A stretch of DNA of 64,000 nt from Arthrobacter silviterrae (GTDB lineage: Bacteria; Actinomycetota; Actinomycetes; Actinomycetales; Micrococcaceae). The notes beneath the pieces were generated by a model. The model was given only the letters and a program-made list of their open reading frames with translations. It did not search any database and was not told where the DNA came from. A program made the translations under genes and the position numbers. The stretch is from NCBI RefSeq assembly GCF_011045165.1, contig NZ_JAAKZI010000001.1, positions 124,001-188,000 of the forward strand, written 5' to 3'. Shown here piece after piece: positions 26,336 to 34,306 of this stretch. Numbering within the stretch: position 1 is the first letter of the stretch; the number at the start of each line of letters is the position of its first letter.

Positions 26336-28810
26336 GTGCGTCCGGTTCAATGCGGCCCGCTCGCCGGGTTCCTGTGCCAATTGGCGCTGCTTACTGCCCT
26401 GTCCGCGACCGTTGGGTTCAGCGCGGCGGGGTGGGGCGTGGGCGTGGTCGCCGCTGTTGCCGCCAATGGCCTGCTGGCCCGGGGCCTCGGCGCCGGGCGC
26501 CGGCCGGGCTTGGGACCCGCCGACTGGGTCACCCTGCTGCGTTCGGTCCTGGCCGGAGGTGCCGCAGCCCTCGTGGCGGACCTCCTGGCAGGGGCCCTGG
26601 GCGGACCTGCCCAGCGGCCCGCCGCCGTCGTGCTTCTTGTGTCGCTGGCCTCGGCCACCATCGTGCTGGACGCCGTGGATGGGATGGTTGCCCGCCGGAC
26701 GGGCACGACGTCGGCACTCGGGGCGCGCTTCGACATGGAGGTTGACGCATTCCTGATCATGGCGCTAGCTGTCTATGCCGCACCGGCGTTCGGGGTGTGG
26801 GTCCTGGCGATCGGACTGGCCCGGTATGCGTTTGTGGCGGCTGCCTGGTTCCTGCCGTGGCTGCGGGAATCCGCGCCGCCGCGCTATTGGTCCAAGGTGG
26901 TGGCCGTGGTGCAGGGAATGGCCTTGACCGTTGCGGCTGCCGACGTCCTCCCACAGGCCGCCATGGCTGCCGTTTTGGCGGTGGCCCTAGCGCTGCTGAC
27001 GGAGTCCTTTGGACACGAAACGTGGTGGCTGTGGCGTCACCGGGCACCCCGCAGCGGTAGGGGCTCAGGCGGCAGGGGTCACGGCGGCAGGGTCGACGGC
27101 GGGCGCCCGGATGCCGTCGGCTCCGAGCGCCTCAGCAGGACGCCAAGGGTGCCGGGCCCGGTCTCCGCGGCAGTGGCGGGGGCGGTGGTGTGGTGTGTGC
27201 TGCTGGCGCCGCAGCGGATCGGGCAGCTGGAGCTGGCAGTGTTCGCGGCCCTGCCATTGGAGCTGCTGGCCATTGCCGCGGCCGGCTTCCTGCCGCCCGC
27301 CGGCCGCAAGCTTGCCGGCACCGCGATGGGCGTGGTGCTCGGCGTGGTGGCCATTGCCAAGGTCCTGGACATGGGTTTCTCGGCCGCCTTTGACCGCCCC
27401 TTTGACCCCGTCAACGACTGGTATTACTTTGGGCCGGGCTTCGGCGTCCTGGCCGACTCCATCGGCAGCGCGGGCGCGGTTGCCGTTGCCGCCGGTGCCG
27501 TGGTGTTTGCGGCCGCCGCCTTGGCGCTGCTGCCGCTGGCTGTGCTGCGACTAACGCGGGTGATGGCCGCCCACCGGCGCACTTCGTTGCAGGGTTCGGC
27601 GGCTTTTGCCGTGGTGTGGGCCGTGTTCGCAGTCCTGGGGCTGCAGTCGGCCCCCGGCCTGCCGACGGCGGCGTTCGGCACGGCCGGGCTGGTCCAGGAA
27701 CAGCTGTCACGGCTGGGCAGCGGGCTGGCGGACCGCAAAGCCTTTGCCTCGGAAATAACGCAGGATCCGGTGCGGGATGCCCTGGCCCGCGGCGCAGCGG
27801 ACCCGTCCGGCCTGCTGGCCGCCTTGAAGGGCAAGGACGTGCTGCTGGTCTTCGTGGAAAGTTACGGCCGGGTGGCGCTGGAGGACCCGGCGTTGGCTCC
27901 CGGCGTTTCCGCCGTTCTCAAGGAAGGGACCGCCAGCCTGACCGCGGAGGGGTTTTCGGCCCGCAGCGCCTTCCTCACCTCATCCACATTCGGGGGCATC
28001 AGCTGGCTGGCCCACTCCACGCTTCAGTCCGGGCTGTGGGTGGACAGCCAGCAGCGCTACAACCAGCTGCTGACCAGCAACAGGCTGACCCTGTCCGGCG
28101 CCTTCAAGCAGGCAGGCTGGCGGACCGTTTCCGACATTCCCTCCGACACCATCGACTGGCCGCAGGGCGCACGGTTCTACCACTATGACGCCCTTTACGA
28201 CTCCCGCAACGTGGGCTACCGCGGGCCGAACTTCAGCTACGCCACCATGCCTGACCAGTACGCGCTCGCCGCTTTTGCCCGCCTGGAGCTGGACCGGGCC
28301 GGCCGGCCACCTGTCATGGCGGAAATCGACCTTGTCTCCAGCCACACGCCATGGACGCCCCTGCCCCGGCTGGTGCCGTGGTCCCAGGTGGGCGACGGCA
28401 GCATTTTCAACGGCATGCCGGCCCAGGGGCCCACCCCCGAATCGGTCTCCGCCAACCCGGCCAGGGTCAAGTCCCTGTACGGGCAGTCGATTGAATACTC
28501 GCTGGGCTCCATTTTCTCCTTTGTGGCAGCCCACCCGGACCCGAACCTGGTGATGGTGGTGCTGGGCGACCACCAGCCCAACGCCCAGGTCTCCGGGACA
28601 GCGGCCGGCCACGACGTGCCCGTGTCCATCATTGCCCGGGACCCCTCCGTGCTTAAGCGCATTTCCGCCTGGGACTGGCAGGAGGGCATGCTCCCGGCGC
28701 CGACGGCGCCCACCTGGCCCATGAGTGTGTTCCGCGACCGCTTCCTGGCGGCGTTCAGCCCTGGCGTGAAACTGCCTGGGAACCGCGGCGCTCCGCCAGC
28801 AGTCCGGTAA
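26336..28810 (+). CDS. fusion: CDP-alcohol phosphotransferase + alkaline-phosphatase-superfamily (sulfatase-like) enzyme
   Basis: An 824-residue membrane protein. Residues about 60-220 are a CDP-alcohol phosphotransferase with the full motif (D112, DG 115-116, AR 119-120, G129, D133, D137). A linker of Arg/Gly residues leads to about four more helices (280-460). The C-terminal part (about 500-800) is a sulfatase/phosphoglycerol-transferase-like domain with VFVESYGR near 505, SSTFGGISWLAH and VVLGDHQPNAQ near 743. GTG 26336 follows CGGAGG. Such a fusion could build and then modify a phosphodiester head group. Divergent from the pterin-like cluster across 54 bases. Confidence 0.85.
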   Translation: MRPVQCGPLAGFLCQLALLTALSATVGFSAAGWGVGVVAAVAANGLLARGLGAGRRPGLGPADWVTLLRSVLAGGAAALVADLLAGALGGPAQRPAAVVLLVSLASATIVLDAVDGMVARRTGTTSALGARFDMEVDAFLIMALAVYAAPAFGVWVLAIGLARYAFVAAAWFLPWLRESAPPRYWSKVVAVVQGMALTVAAADVLPQAAMAAVLAVALALLTESFGHETWWLWRHRAPRSGRGSGGRGHGGRVDGGRPDAVGSERLSRTPRVPGPVSAAVAGAVVWCVLLAPQRIGQLELAVFAALPLELLAIAAAGFLPPAGRKLAGTAMGVVLGVVAIAKVLDMGFSAAFDRPFDPVNDWYYFGPGFGVLADSIGSAGAVAVAAGAVVFAAAALALLPLAVLRLTRVMAAHRRTSLQGSAAFAVVWAVFAVLGLQSAPGLPTAAFGTAGLVQEQLSRLGSGLADRKAFASEITQDPVRDALARGAADPSGLLAALKGKDVLLVFVESYGRVALEDPALAPGVSAVLKEGTASLTAEGFSARSAFLTSSTFGGISWLAHSTLQSGLWVDSQQRYNQLLTSNRLTLSGAFKQAGWRTVSDIPSDTIDWPQGARFYHYDALYDSRNVGYRGPNFSYATMPDQYALAAFARLELDRAGRPPVMAEIDLVSSHTPWTPLPRLVPWSQVGDGSIFNGMPAQGPTPESVSANPARVKSLYGQSIEYSLGSIFSFVAAHPDPNLVMVVLGDHQPNAQVSGTAAGHDVPVSIIARDPSVLKRISAWDWQEGMLPAPTAPTWPMSVFRDRFLAAFSPGVKLPGNRGAPPAVR

Positions 28811-29138
28811 TCCCCACCACGATGGCAATGATTTCCACCCCCGCTGCCGTGAAGATTTCCCACCCCGTCCAGTGCTCATGGACGCCAAACAGGCCCACCG
28901 TGACGGCGGTAAGGAAAGCACCGAGGGTCGCCGCGCCAAAAAGTGCGGCGAGGGCCAGTGGCGCCCAATGGTGCCAGAACAGCAACAGGCCGGCAATCAC
29001 CACGCCTCCGCCAAAGTTCAGCAGCATGGCCGGCCCCACCACGGCCGTGTGCCGGAAAACGACTATCCACTGTTCCAGGTGGATGACGGCGGACACAAAA
29101 ACCGCCACTGCCAGCACTCGACGAATCCACATGGCCAT
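28755..29138 (-). CDS. four-helix membrane protein of unknown function
   Basis: A 127-residue protein with four hydrophobic helices (AVAVFVSAVIHLEQW, VVGPAMLLNFGGGVVIAGLLLF, LALAALFGAATLGAFLTAVTVGLFG, WEIFTAAGVEIIAIVVGITGLL). Small charged tail. GGAGG lies five bases ahead of the ATG at 29138, supporting it as real. Its 3' end overlaps the convergent fusion gene by 56 bases. No family recognised with certainty. Confidence 0.7.
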   Translation of the reverse strand: MAMWIRRVLAVAVFVSAVIHLEQWIVVFRHTAVVGPAMLLNFGGGVVIAGLLLFWHHWAPLALAALFGAATLGAFLTAVTVGLFGVHEHWTGWEIFTAAGVEIIAIVVGITGLLAERRGSQAVSRQG

Positions 29139-29243
29139 TCACCCTCCGGTCGCAACAACCAGCATGCCCGCCCGGGACCCCGCCGCCCCAAGCCGAATGC
29201 CCAATTCTACCGCTGCGGCGTGTCCGGGAGAGCTGGGAAAACC

Positions 29244-29276
29244 AAAAATCCCCGCCCTCACAATGAGGACGGGGAC
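29244..29276 (-). terminator. terminator after tRNA-Asn
   Basis: On the minus strand CCCCGTCCTCA pairs with TGAGGGCGGGG (one G-U) around a short loop and is followed by a T run (TTTTT). It ends the tRNA-Asn transcript. Confidence 0.85.
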
Positions 29277-29284
29277 TTCGGAAA

Positions 29285-29360
29285 TGGCTCCTCCGACTGG
29301 ACTTGAACCAGTAACCCTTCGATTAACAGTCGAATGCTCTGCCAATTGAGCTACGGAGGA
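29285..29360 (-). tRNA. tRNA-Asn (GTT), copy 1
   Basis: A 76-base cloverleaf with encoded CCA. Acceptor TCCTCCG/CGGAGGA, anticodon GTT in CTGTTAA, T-loop GGTTCAAGTCC. Downstream of an almost identical copy. Confidence 0.97.
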
Positions 29361-29463
29361 ATGAAGCAGTCAAATGCTATGGACGTGCCTTGCATAAGGC
29401 ATTCCATGGATTTTCCTGCTGCGCGTGTGTCCGGATTGGCTTCCGGAAATCCCTGAACGGGAT

Positions 29464-29539
29464 TGGCTCCTCTGACTGGACTTGAACCAGTAACCCTTCG
29501 ATTAACAGTCGAATGCTCTGCCAATTGAGCTACAGAGGA
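29464..29539 (-). tRNA. tRNA-Asn (GTT), copy 2
   Basis: Identical to copy 1 except for acceptor pair 6-67, which is T-A instead of C-G (TCCTCTG/CAGAGGA). CCA is encoded. The two genes are about 100 bases apart and likely co-transcribed. Confidence 0.97.
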
Positions 29540-29602
29540 TCGCGCAGGAACAACAATAACAAAGGCTGGCCCGGTTGCGAAATCGGCCAAGCCGCAGGGT
29601 CC

Positions 29603-31666
29603 TCAGGAGTCCGAACGCAGCGCCCTGCGGGCCGTCTCCAGCTCCATGAGCTCGCGCTGGAGCAGCTGGTAGCCCTCCGGATCCACGGCGGGATCCATCC
29701 TTTGCAGCGCGCCCAGCCGCTCCTCCTTCAGCCGCGTGATCTGCATTTCAAACAGCCGCCGCAGGATGTCCCGGCAGTACCTGTTCAAGGTTTCCTCCCG
29801 CGTGGCAGGCAGCGGGCTTAGGGCCAGCTCCGCCACCAGCGAGGCCAAAACCGGCGGCACGTGTTCCCGCACGGACTCCAGCCATTGCGAGGACGCCGCC
29901 AGGGACTCCCCCGCTGCGGCAATTCCCTGCTGGACCGCCTTGTACGCCGGCACCACAAACTCGGTCGCCGCAAAGTGCTGCCAATTCCCCGCAGTGAGCA
30001 GCCCGGGGTGCTGGAGCACCACTTCCAGCGCCTCCCGCTCCATGCGGCCCTGGGGGTCGCGGGGGTCGGGCCTGACAAATTCCGGCTGCGGCGCCTCCTG
30101 CGGTTCGGCCAGCACGACGCCGGCCCCTCCGCCCAGCGCGCCCCCGCCTTGCGCCGGGCTTCCCTGCCAGGGGCTGCCCTGCGCGGGACCGGCATGACCG
30201 GGACCGCCCTGTCCTGAACCGGCCTGCGAGTAGCCGCCCTGCCGGGCCACAGCGGCGGGTGCGCTGCCGGCGGCACCCGGCCGTCCGGCGTCGTGCGGGG
30301 CGGCAGGGCCCCTGGTTGGGGCGGGGTGGGTGTGGGCGCGCCGTTCGGCACCCTTGACGGCGCGGAGCACCTCGTTGGGGTCGGCGATGCCCAGCCAGCC
30401 GGCCAGTTCCTGGCTGTACCCCATCCGGGTGGAGCCGTCGCGGATGGCTGCGACCACGGGTGCGGAGGCGCGCAGGCCGCTGACGCGGCCTTCCACCGTG
30501 CTGAGGTCGAACTTGGCAAGCGTGGAGCGGATAGCGAATTCAAACAGCGGGCGGCGCGAGCGGATCAGGGAGTGGACCGCCTCGTCGCCGCGGCGCTGGC
30601 GCAGCTCGCAGGGATCGGCCCCGGTGGGCTCCACGGCCACGTAGGTCTGGGCGGTGAAGCGCTGGTCTTCGTCGAAGGCCTTGAGGGCCGCCTTCTGGCC
30701 GGCGGCGTCGCCGTCGAAGGTGAACACCACCTCGCCTCCCGTCCCGTCGTCGGAGAGCAGGCGGCGGGCCACTTTAATGTGTTCGGCGCCAAACGCGGTC
30801 CCGCAGGTGGCCACGGCCGTGTCCACCCCGGCTAGGTGGCAGGCCATGACGTCGGTGTACCCTTCCACCACCACCAGCTGGCGCTTGGAGGCGATGTTCC
30901 GCTTGGCCAGGTCGATTCCGTACAGCACCTGGGACTTCTTGTAGAGCGTGGTTTCGGGCGTGTTCAGGTATTTGGGGCCCTGGTCGTCCTCGAAAAGCTT
31001 GCGCGCACCGAAGCCCACGGTGTCCCCGGCAATGTCCCGGATAGGCCACATGAGGCGACCCCGGAAGCGGTCGTAGATGCCCCTCTGCCCCTCGGAGAAC
31101 ATGCCGGTCAGCTTCAGCTCTTCCTGGGTGAAGCCCTTGCCGGAGAGGTGTTTAAGGAGGGCATCCCAGCCTTGCGGGGCGAAGCCCACGCCGAAGTGCT
31201 CCGCGGCGCTGCGGTCGAAGCCGCGCTCCTGCAGGAACGCCCTGCCGGCTGCGGCGGGTGGGGTCAGGAGCTGTTCGCGGAAAAACTCGCCGGCGATCTT
31301 GTGGGCGTCCAGCAGCCTTTGCCGGCGCCCCACTTCCTCGCGGCGCGGCCCGGTGCCGCCGTCCTCATAGTGGAGTTCGTAGCCGATGCGCCCGGCCAGC
31401 TTCTCAACAGCCTCCGAAAAGGAGATGTGGTCCATTTTCTGGACGAAGGAGATGACGTCGCCGCTCTCCTGGCAGCCGAAGCAGTGGAAATACCCCATCT
31501 GGGGCCGCACATGAAAGGAGGGGCTGCGCTCATCGTGGAACGGGCACAGGCCCTTAAAGGAGCCGATGCCTGCCGATTTGAGCGTGACGTAGGCGTCAAC
31601 AACTTCCTTGAGGTCGGTGCGTGTGCGCACCTCGTCAATGTCTTCGCGTTTAATCAGGCCGGCCAC
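29603..31666 (-). CDS. dnaG: DNA primase
   Basis: A 687-residue primase. The CHC2 zinc finger is intact (CPFHDERSPSFHVRPQMGYFHCFGC, about 41-65). The RNA polymerase core has the TOPRIM motifs VVVEGYTDVMACHLAG (EGYMD-type, about 265) and FTFDGDAAGQKAAL (about 315). A Gly/Gln/Pro-rich linker (about 460-520) leads to a C-terminal DnaB-helicase-interaction domain. It synthesises RNA primers at the replication fork. In many actinobacteria dgt lies directly upstream; here dgt begins 14.7 kb away beyond an accessory island. Confidence 0.97.
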   Translation of the reverse strand: MAGLIKREDIDEVRTRTDLKEVVDAYVTLKSAGIGSFKGLCPFHDERSPSFHVRPQMGYFHCFGCQESGDVISFVQKMDHISFSEAVEKLAGRIGYELHYEDGGTGPRREEVGRRQRLLDAHKIAGEFFREQLLTPPAAAGRAFLQERGFDRSAAEHFGVGFAPQGWDALLKHLSGKGFTQEELKLTGMFSEGQRGIYDRFRGRLMWPIRDIAGDTVGFGARKLFEDDQGPKYLNTPETTLYKKSQVLYGIDLAKRNIASKRQLVVVEGYTDVMACHLAGVDTAVATCGTAFGAEHIKVARRLLSDDGTGGEVVFTFDGDAAGQKAALKAFDEDQRFTAQTYVAVEPTGADPCELRQRRGDEAVHSLIRSRRPLFEFAIRSTLAKFDLSTVEGRVSGLRASAPVVAAIRDGSTRMGYSQELAGWLGIADPNEVLRAVKGAERRAHTHPAPTRGPAAPHDAGRPGAAGSAPAAVARQGGYSQAGSGQGGPGHAGPAQGSPWQGSPAQGGGALGGGAGVVLAEPQEAPQPEFVRPDPRDPQGRMEREALEVVLQHPGLLTAGNWQHFAATEFVVPAYKAVQQGIAAAGESLAASSQWLESVREHVPPVLASLVAELALSPLPATREETLNRYCRDILRRLFEMQITRLKEERLGALQRMDPAVDPEGYQLLQRELMELETARRALRSDS

Positions 31667-31906
31667 ACGGCCAGTTTACGTGAGTTAATGCGGCCCGGAA
31701 CCACTGGCGCCGGAGCCTGTGGAGAACGCTGCAGTGTGACCGATTTGGCAGCAGCCGGTGTCTGGAATCACCGCGCAACCATGGCGTTTACCGGGGTCCC
31801 GCGGAGCTGCCAGCGATAAACTTGGGGTATGCCGCACGCGGCGGTCCAATGGCGAACCTTCCCCGACCGGCCACCATTTTTCACCCCGCCACTTCTGGAG
31901 AAAACC

Positions 31907-32263
31907 TTGTCGTTCACCGCCATCCGCCCGTCCGCCGCCGCCCGCAGCTCCGTCGGTTCCGACATCCTGCTGGCCCGCCACGGTAGCGCCATTTCCTCCC
32001 TGCGCCTGGACCGGGGACGCGGCCAGGTGGTGGCGGTATTGGCCGACGGATCCGTTGACACCGCCCCCAACCTGATTGACCCGACCCTGCAGATGCCGGG
32101 ACGCTTTGACGACGACACCAAGCTCATGCTCTATGTTTGTGCGGCCACGGTGGGCGTGGCAGCCATCATGAGCGTCGCCGTCGGCATTGTCTTTGCCCTG
32201 GCCAACCCCGAGCAGCTGGCCAGCTTCACCGCAGCCCTGGGGAGCTACTCCGCCGCCATGTAG
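31907..32263 (+). CDS. small single-helix membrane protein, unknown function
   Basis: A 118-residue protein with strong G/C third positions, so it is likely real. TTG 31907 has GGAG six bases ahead. A soluble N-terminal part with a beta-like segment (SAISSLRLDRGRGQVVAVLADGSVDTAP, about 26-55) is followed by one helix (LMLYVCAATVGVAAIMSVAVGIVFAL). No family recognised. The codon use matches the host core genes rather than the island to its right. Confidence 0.6.
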   Translation: MSFTAIRPSAAARSSVGSDILLARHGSAISSLRLDRGRGQVVAVLADGSVDTAPNLIDPTLQMPGRFDDDTKLMLYVCAATVGVAAIMSVAVGIVFALANPEQLASFTAALGSYSAAM

Positions 32264-32285
32264 CCCGCGGTGGTAGCCTCGCCAC

Positions 32286-32666
32286 ATGATCGGGCGACTG
32301 CACCATCTTGTCATCGACTGCCCCGACCCGGACGCGCTGGCCGGGTTTTATGCCGCCCTGCTGGGGCACCCCGTCACGTTCCATTCGCCGGACTTTGTGG
32401 TGGTGGCGCCCAACGACCACAGCTCCGGGCTGGCCTTCCAGCGGACCCCGGACCACGTTGCGCCCCGCTGGCCGGACCCCGCCTACCCGCAGCAGATGCA
32501 CCTCGATGTGATGGTCGACGACGTCGATGCCGCCCATGCGCGGGTCCTCGCCCTGGGTGCCACCCGGCTGGGCGGGCCGGACTCCCACGTCTATGCCGAC
32601 CCCGCCGGCCACCCGTTCTGCCTCATCCCCCGCCCGGGCTGGGCGGCTCCCATAGGGCCGGGCTGA
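32286..32666 (+). CDS. VOC (glyoxalase/bleomycin-resistance fold) protein
   Basis: A 126-residue protein of the vicinal oxygen chelate superfamily. HHLVIDCPDPDALAGFYAALLGHPV starts the first beta-alpha-beta module, and MHLDVMVDDVDAAHARVLALGATRL starts the second; DPAGHPFCLI ends it. Metal ligands would be His6/7, His (MHLDV) and a late residue. Common stand-alone family in actinobacteria; substrate unknown. Confidence 0.87.
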   Translation: MIGRLHHLVIDCPDPDALAGFYAALLGHPVTFHSPDFVVVAPNDHSSGLAFQRTPDHVAPRWPDPAYPQQMHLDVMVDDVDAAHARVLALGATRLGGPDSHVYADPAGHPFCLIPRPGWAAPIGPG

Positions 32667-33385
32667 CGGCAGCTTCGGCCCCTCCGGTATTGGGTGCCTG
32701 CTGTCATTTTCCGAAGTCGACTGCACTGGCTGTCCAAAGACGCCTGCACTGCGCTGATACGTCCGTAAGGGGACACTCTGCGGGACGCCTCGCGTTCCCG
32801 AAAGACCATGGAGGGTTCAATCGGTCGTTGCAAGCCACCAATATTCCAGGATCGCGATCGCCAAGGTTCCGCTCCCGCACCCTCCGAGAACGATCGTTCC
32901 CGGAGGGTGTCGGTGGCAACCTCAAATCAATTCTGTCCCGCCACATTAACGGCGCATGTCTGTCATTTTCCGAATGCGAGAGCACGAATGTCCGAAATCG
33001 TGATTACTGGTCGTTTTTCAACAGTGCTCGGCACGGAATTTCCGGAGGCGAGTGCAGGCGTCGTTATATGTCCTGAAAATCGTTGATTTTCCGCAGGCAA
33101 GGTGAAGACCATCGGTTCTGGCATGGCGTTCGTCAGCCCAACCCGCAGGCCCCAAAGCCGGGGTGCAAGGGCGAAAGTTTCCCGCGGGGGGCGTGTTGTA
33201 TCCGGGACTAATTAACAGAAATAATTACGAGGAGGGCCCACGAGTGTAGCTCAAAAGCTTTCTGTTCCTGTCGTGTGTTGAGGTCCTGATTTCGTGCGGT
33301 GCGTTTGGCGGGAGCTCTCAAGGTCTTATGAACCGCCAAAGACTCTTTCCAGAAGCTGGCTATGCCATGCTGACGACGACCCTAG
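32667..33385. other. gene-free island boundary with palindrome and direct repeats
   Basis: No credible gene in 719 bases; base composition drops here. It contains a 32-base near-perfect palindrome at 32878-32909 (arms CACCCTCCGRGAACGA, one mismatch) and a 15-base direct repeat CTGTCATTTTCCGAA at 32701-32715 and 32960-32974. The palindrome could be a recombinase or terminator site, but no T run follows. This is the left edge of the mobile island. Confidence 0.5.
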
Positions 33386-34057
33386 TCAGCTCTCTTGTGG
33401 TTGGGGTCCTGCTGCTGTGTCGACTTTGAGTCCGTCTGGTCCATACGTCTTCAGGATGTAGTCGGCCTGTGCCGACGTGCCATTGATCAGACGGACGAGG
33501 ATGGTGGACCCGTCCTCCAGGATCCCTGTGGTGTTGATTTTGATGCCCTGCTTTGCGAGGGCATCACGGTCCGCGTCAATGCGGGCCTGCTGCACTTCGG
33601 CCTCCGCTGTCGTCCTGGCAGCGGCGACGAAATTGATGGCCGCCCCATTGGCCTTGGACCGTGCGGCCGATTGCGCTGTTGCGGTGGGTGTTTTGCCGGC
33701 GATGTAAATGTCCGCCGACATCGGGGCGTAGTTTAAGGTGATTTGATTCACGGTGTAGCCCCCTGCTATCAGGCTGGCCTTGGCCGCCTGGGCGTCCTGC
33801 TCCAAGACGGCGTGGGTTCCGCCACCGGCATCTTCGAGCGGAACCCCAAGTGCCTGTTGAAATTCAGTTGGGGTTTGTTCTTGAGGAAGTTGTTTGGAAA
33901 GGGACGGTACTGGGCCGGGAGCCGGCGGCAGATCCGTTGAAGGCGACGATGCCGCGATAAGCGGGGAAACCCCGACCCCGACGAGTGCCACGCCAGCCAG
34001 AGAAGCCATCGACCACAGGCCGACCTTCCTCTTAATGTGTTTGTGTGTTGCGTTCAT
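33386..34057 (-). pseudogene. S1 protease paralogue reduced to signal and pro-region
   Basis: A 223-residue frame starting MNATHKHIKRKVGLWSM, with a Tat/Sec-like hydrophobic signal (ALVGVGVSPLIA) and a pro-region that is identical to the intact protease encoded at 36040-37353. It stops (PQPQES*) just where the catalytic domain should begin. The first 22 residues differ from the intact copy, but the next 199 codons are the same. It is either a broken gene or a stand-alone pro-peptide that could act as chaperone or inhibitor of the intact enzyme. Confidence 0.75.
33393..33990. repeat. 598-bp direct repeat, copy 1
   Basis: Appears identical to 36689-37286 (offset 3,296), as judged by base comparison at both ends and identical reading frames inside. 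It covers the protease pro-region and ends sharply inside diverged flanks, which indicates recent gene conversion or segmental duplication. Confidence 0.85.
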
Positions 34058-34247
34058 GGTGGTTTCTCTTTCGATGCATGCATGCGTTTTGATCAAGGGC
34101 AATCTGCCAGAACGACCCTCTAGGCGAATTATACCTTTCGAAGGAGCTTTCCCCTCGGATGGAGATCTCCAGTGCAAATACTTGGAAGATGTTGGAGGCC
34201 ATGCCGGTGACGGAGAGTTGATGGGCCTGTGTTCTTACAAGAAAGTT

Positions 34248-34280
34248 CAAGGGCCCGATAACGCCGATGTCGGGCCCTTG
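34248..34280. terminator. hairpin originally downstream of the intact protease
   Basis: Eleven-base perfect arms CAAGGGCCCGA and TCGGGCCCTTG with an 11-base loop. Because the IS1182-like element entered at the protease stop codon, this hairpin, now 1.8 kb away, would have lain about 60-95 bases after that stop. No strong T run. Confidence 0.5.
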
Positions 34281-34306
34281 ACAATTCCGATGGGTTGGGT
34301 GACGAT

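Noticed and set aside
29244-29540. tRNA-Asn genes as attachment site of the island
   Set aside because: The island's mobile part begins 3 kb away beyond dnaG and no repeated tRNA 3' end is seen at its edges.
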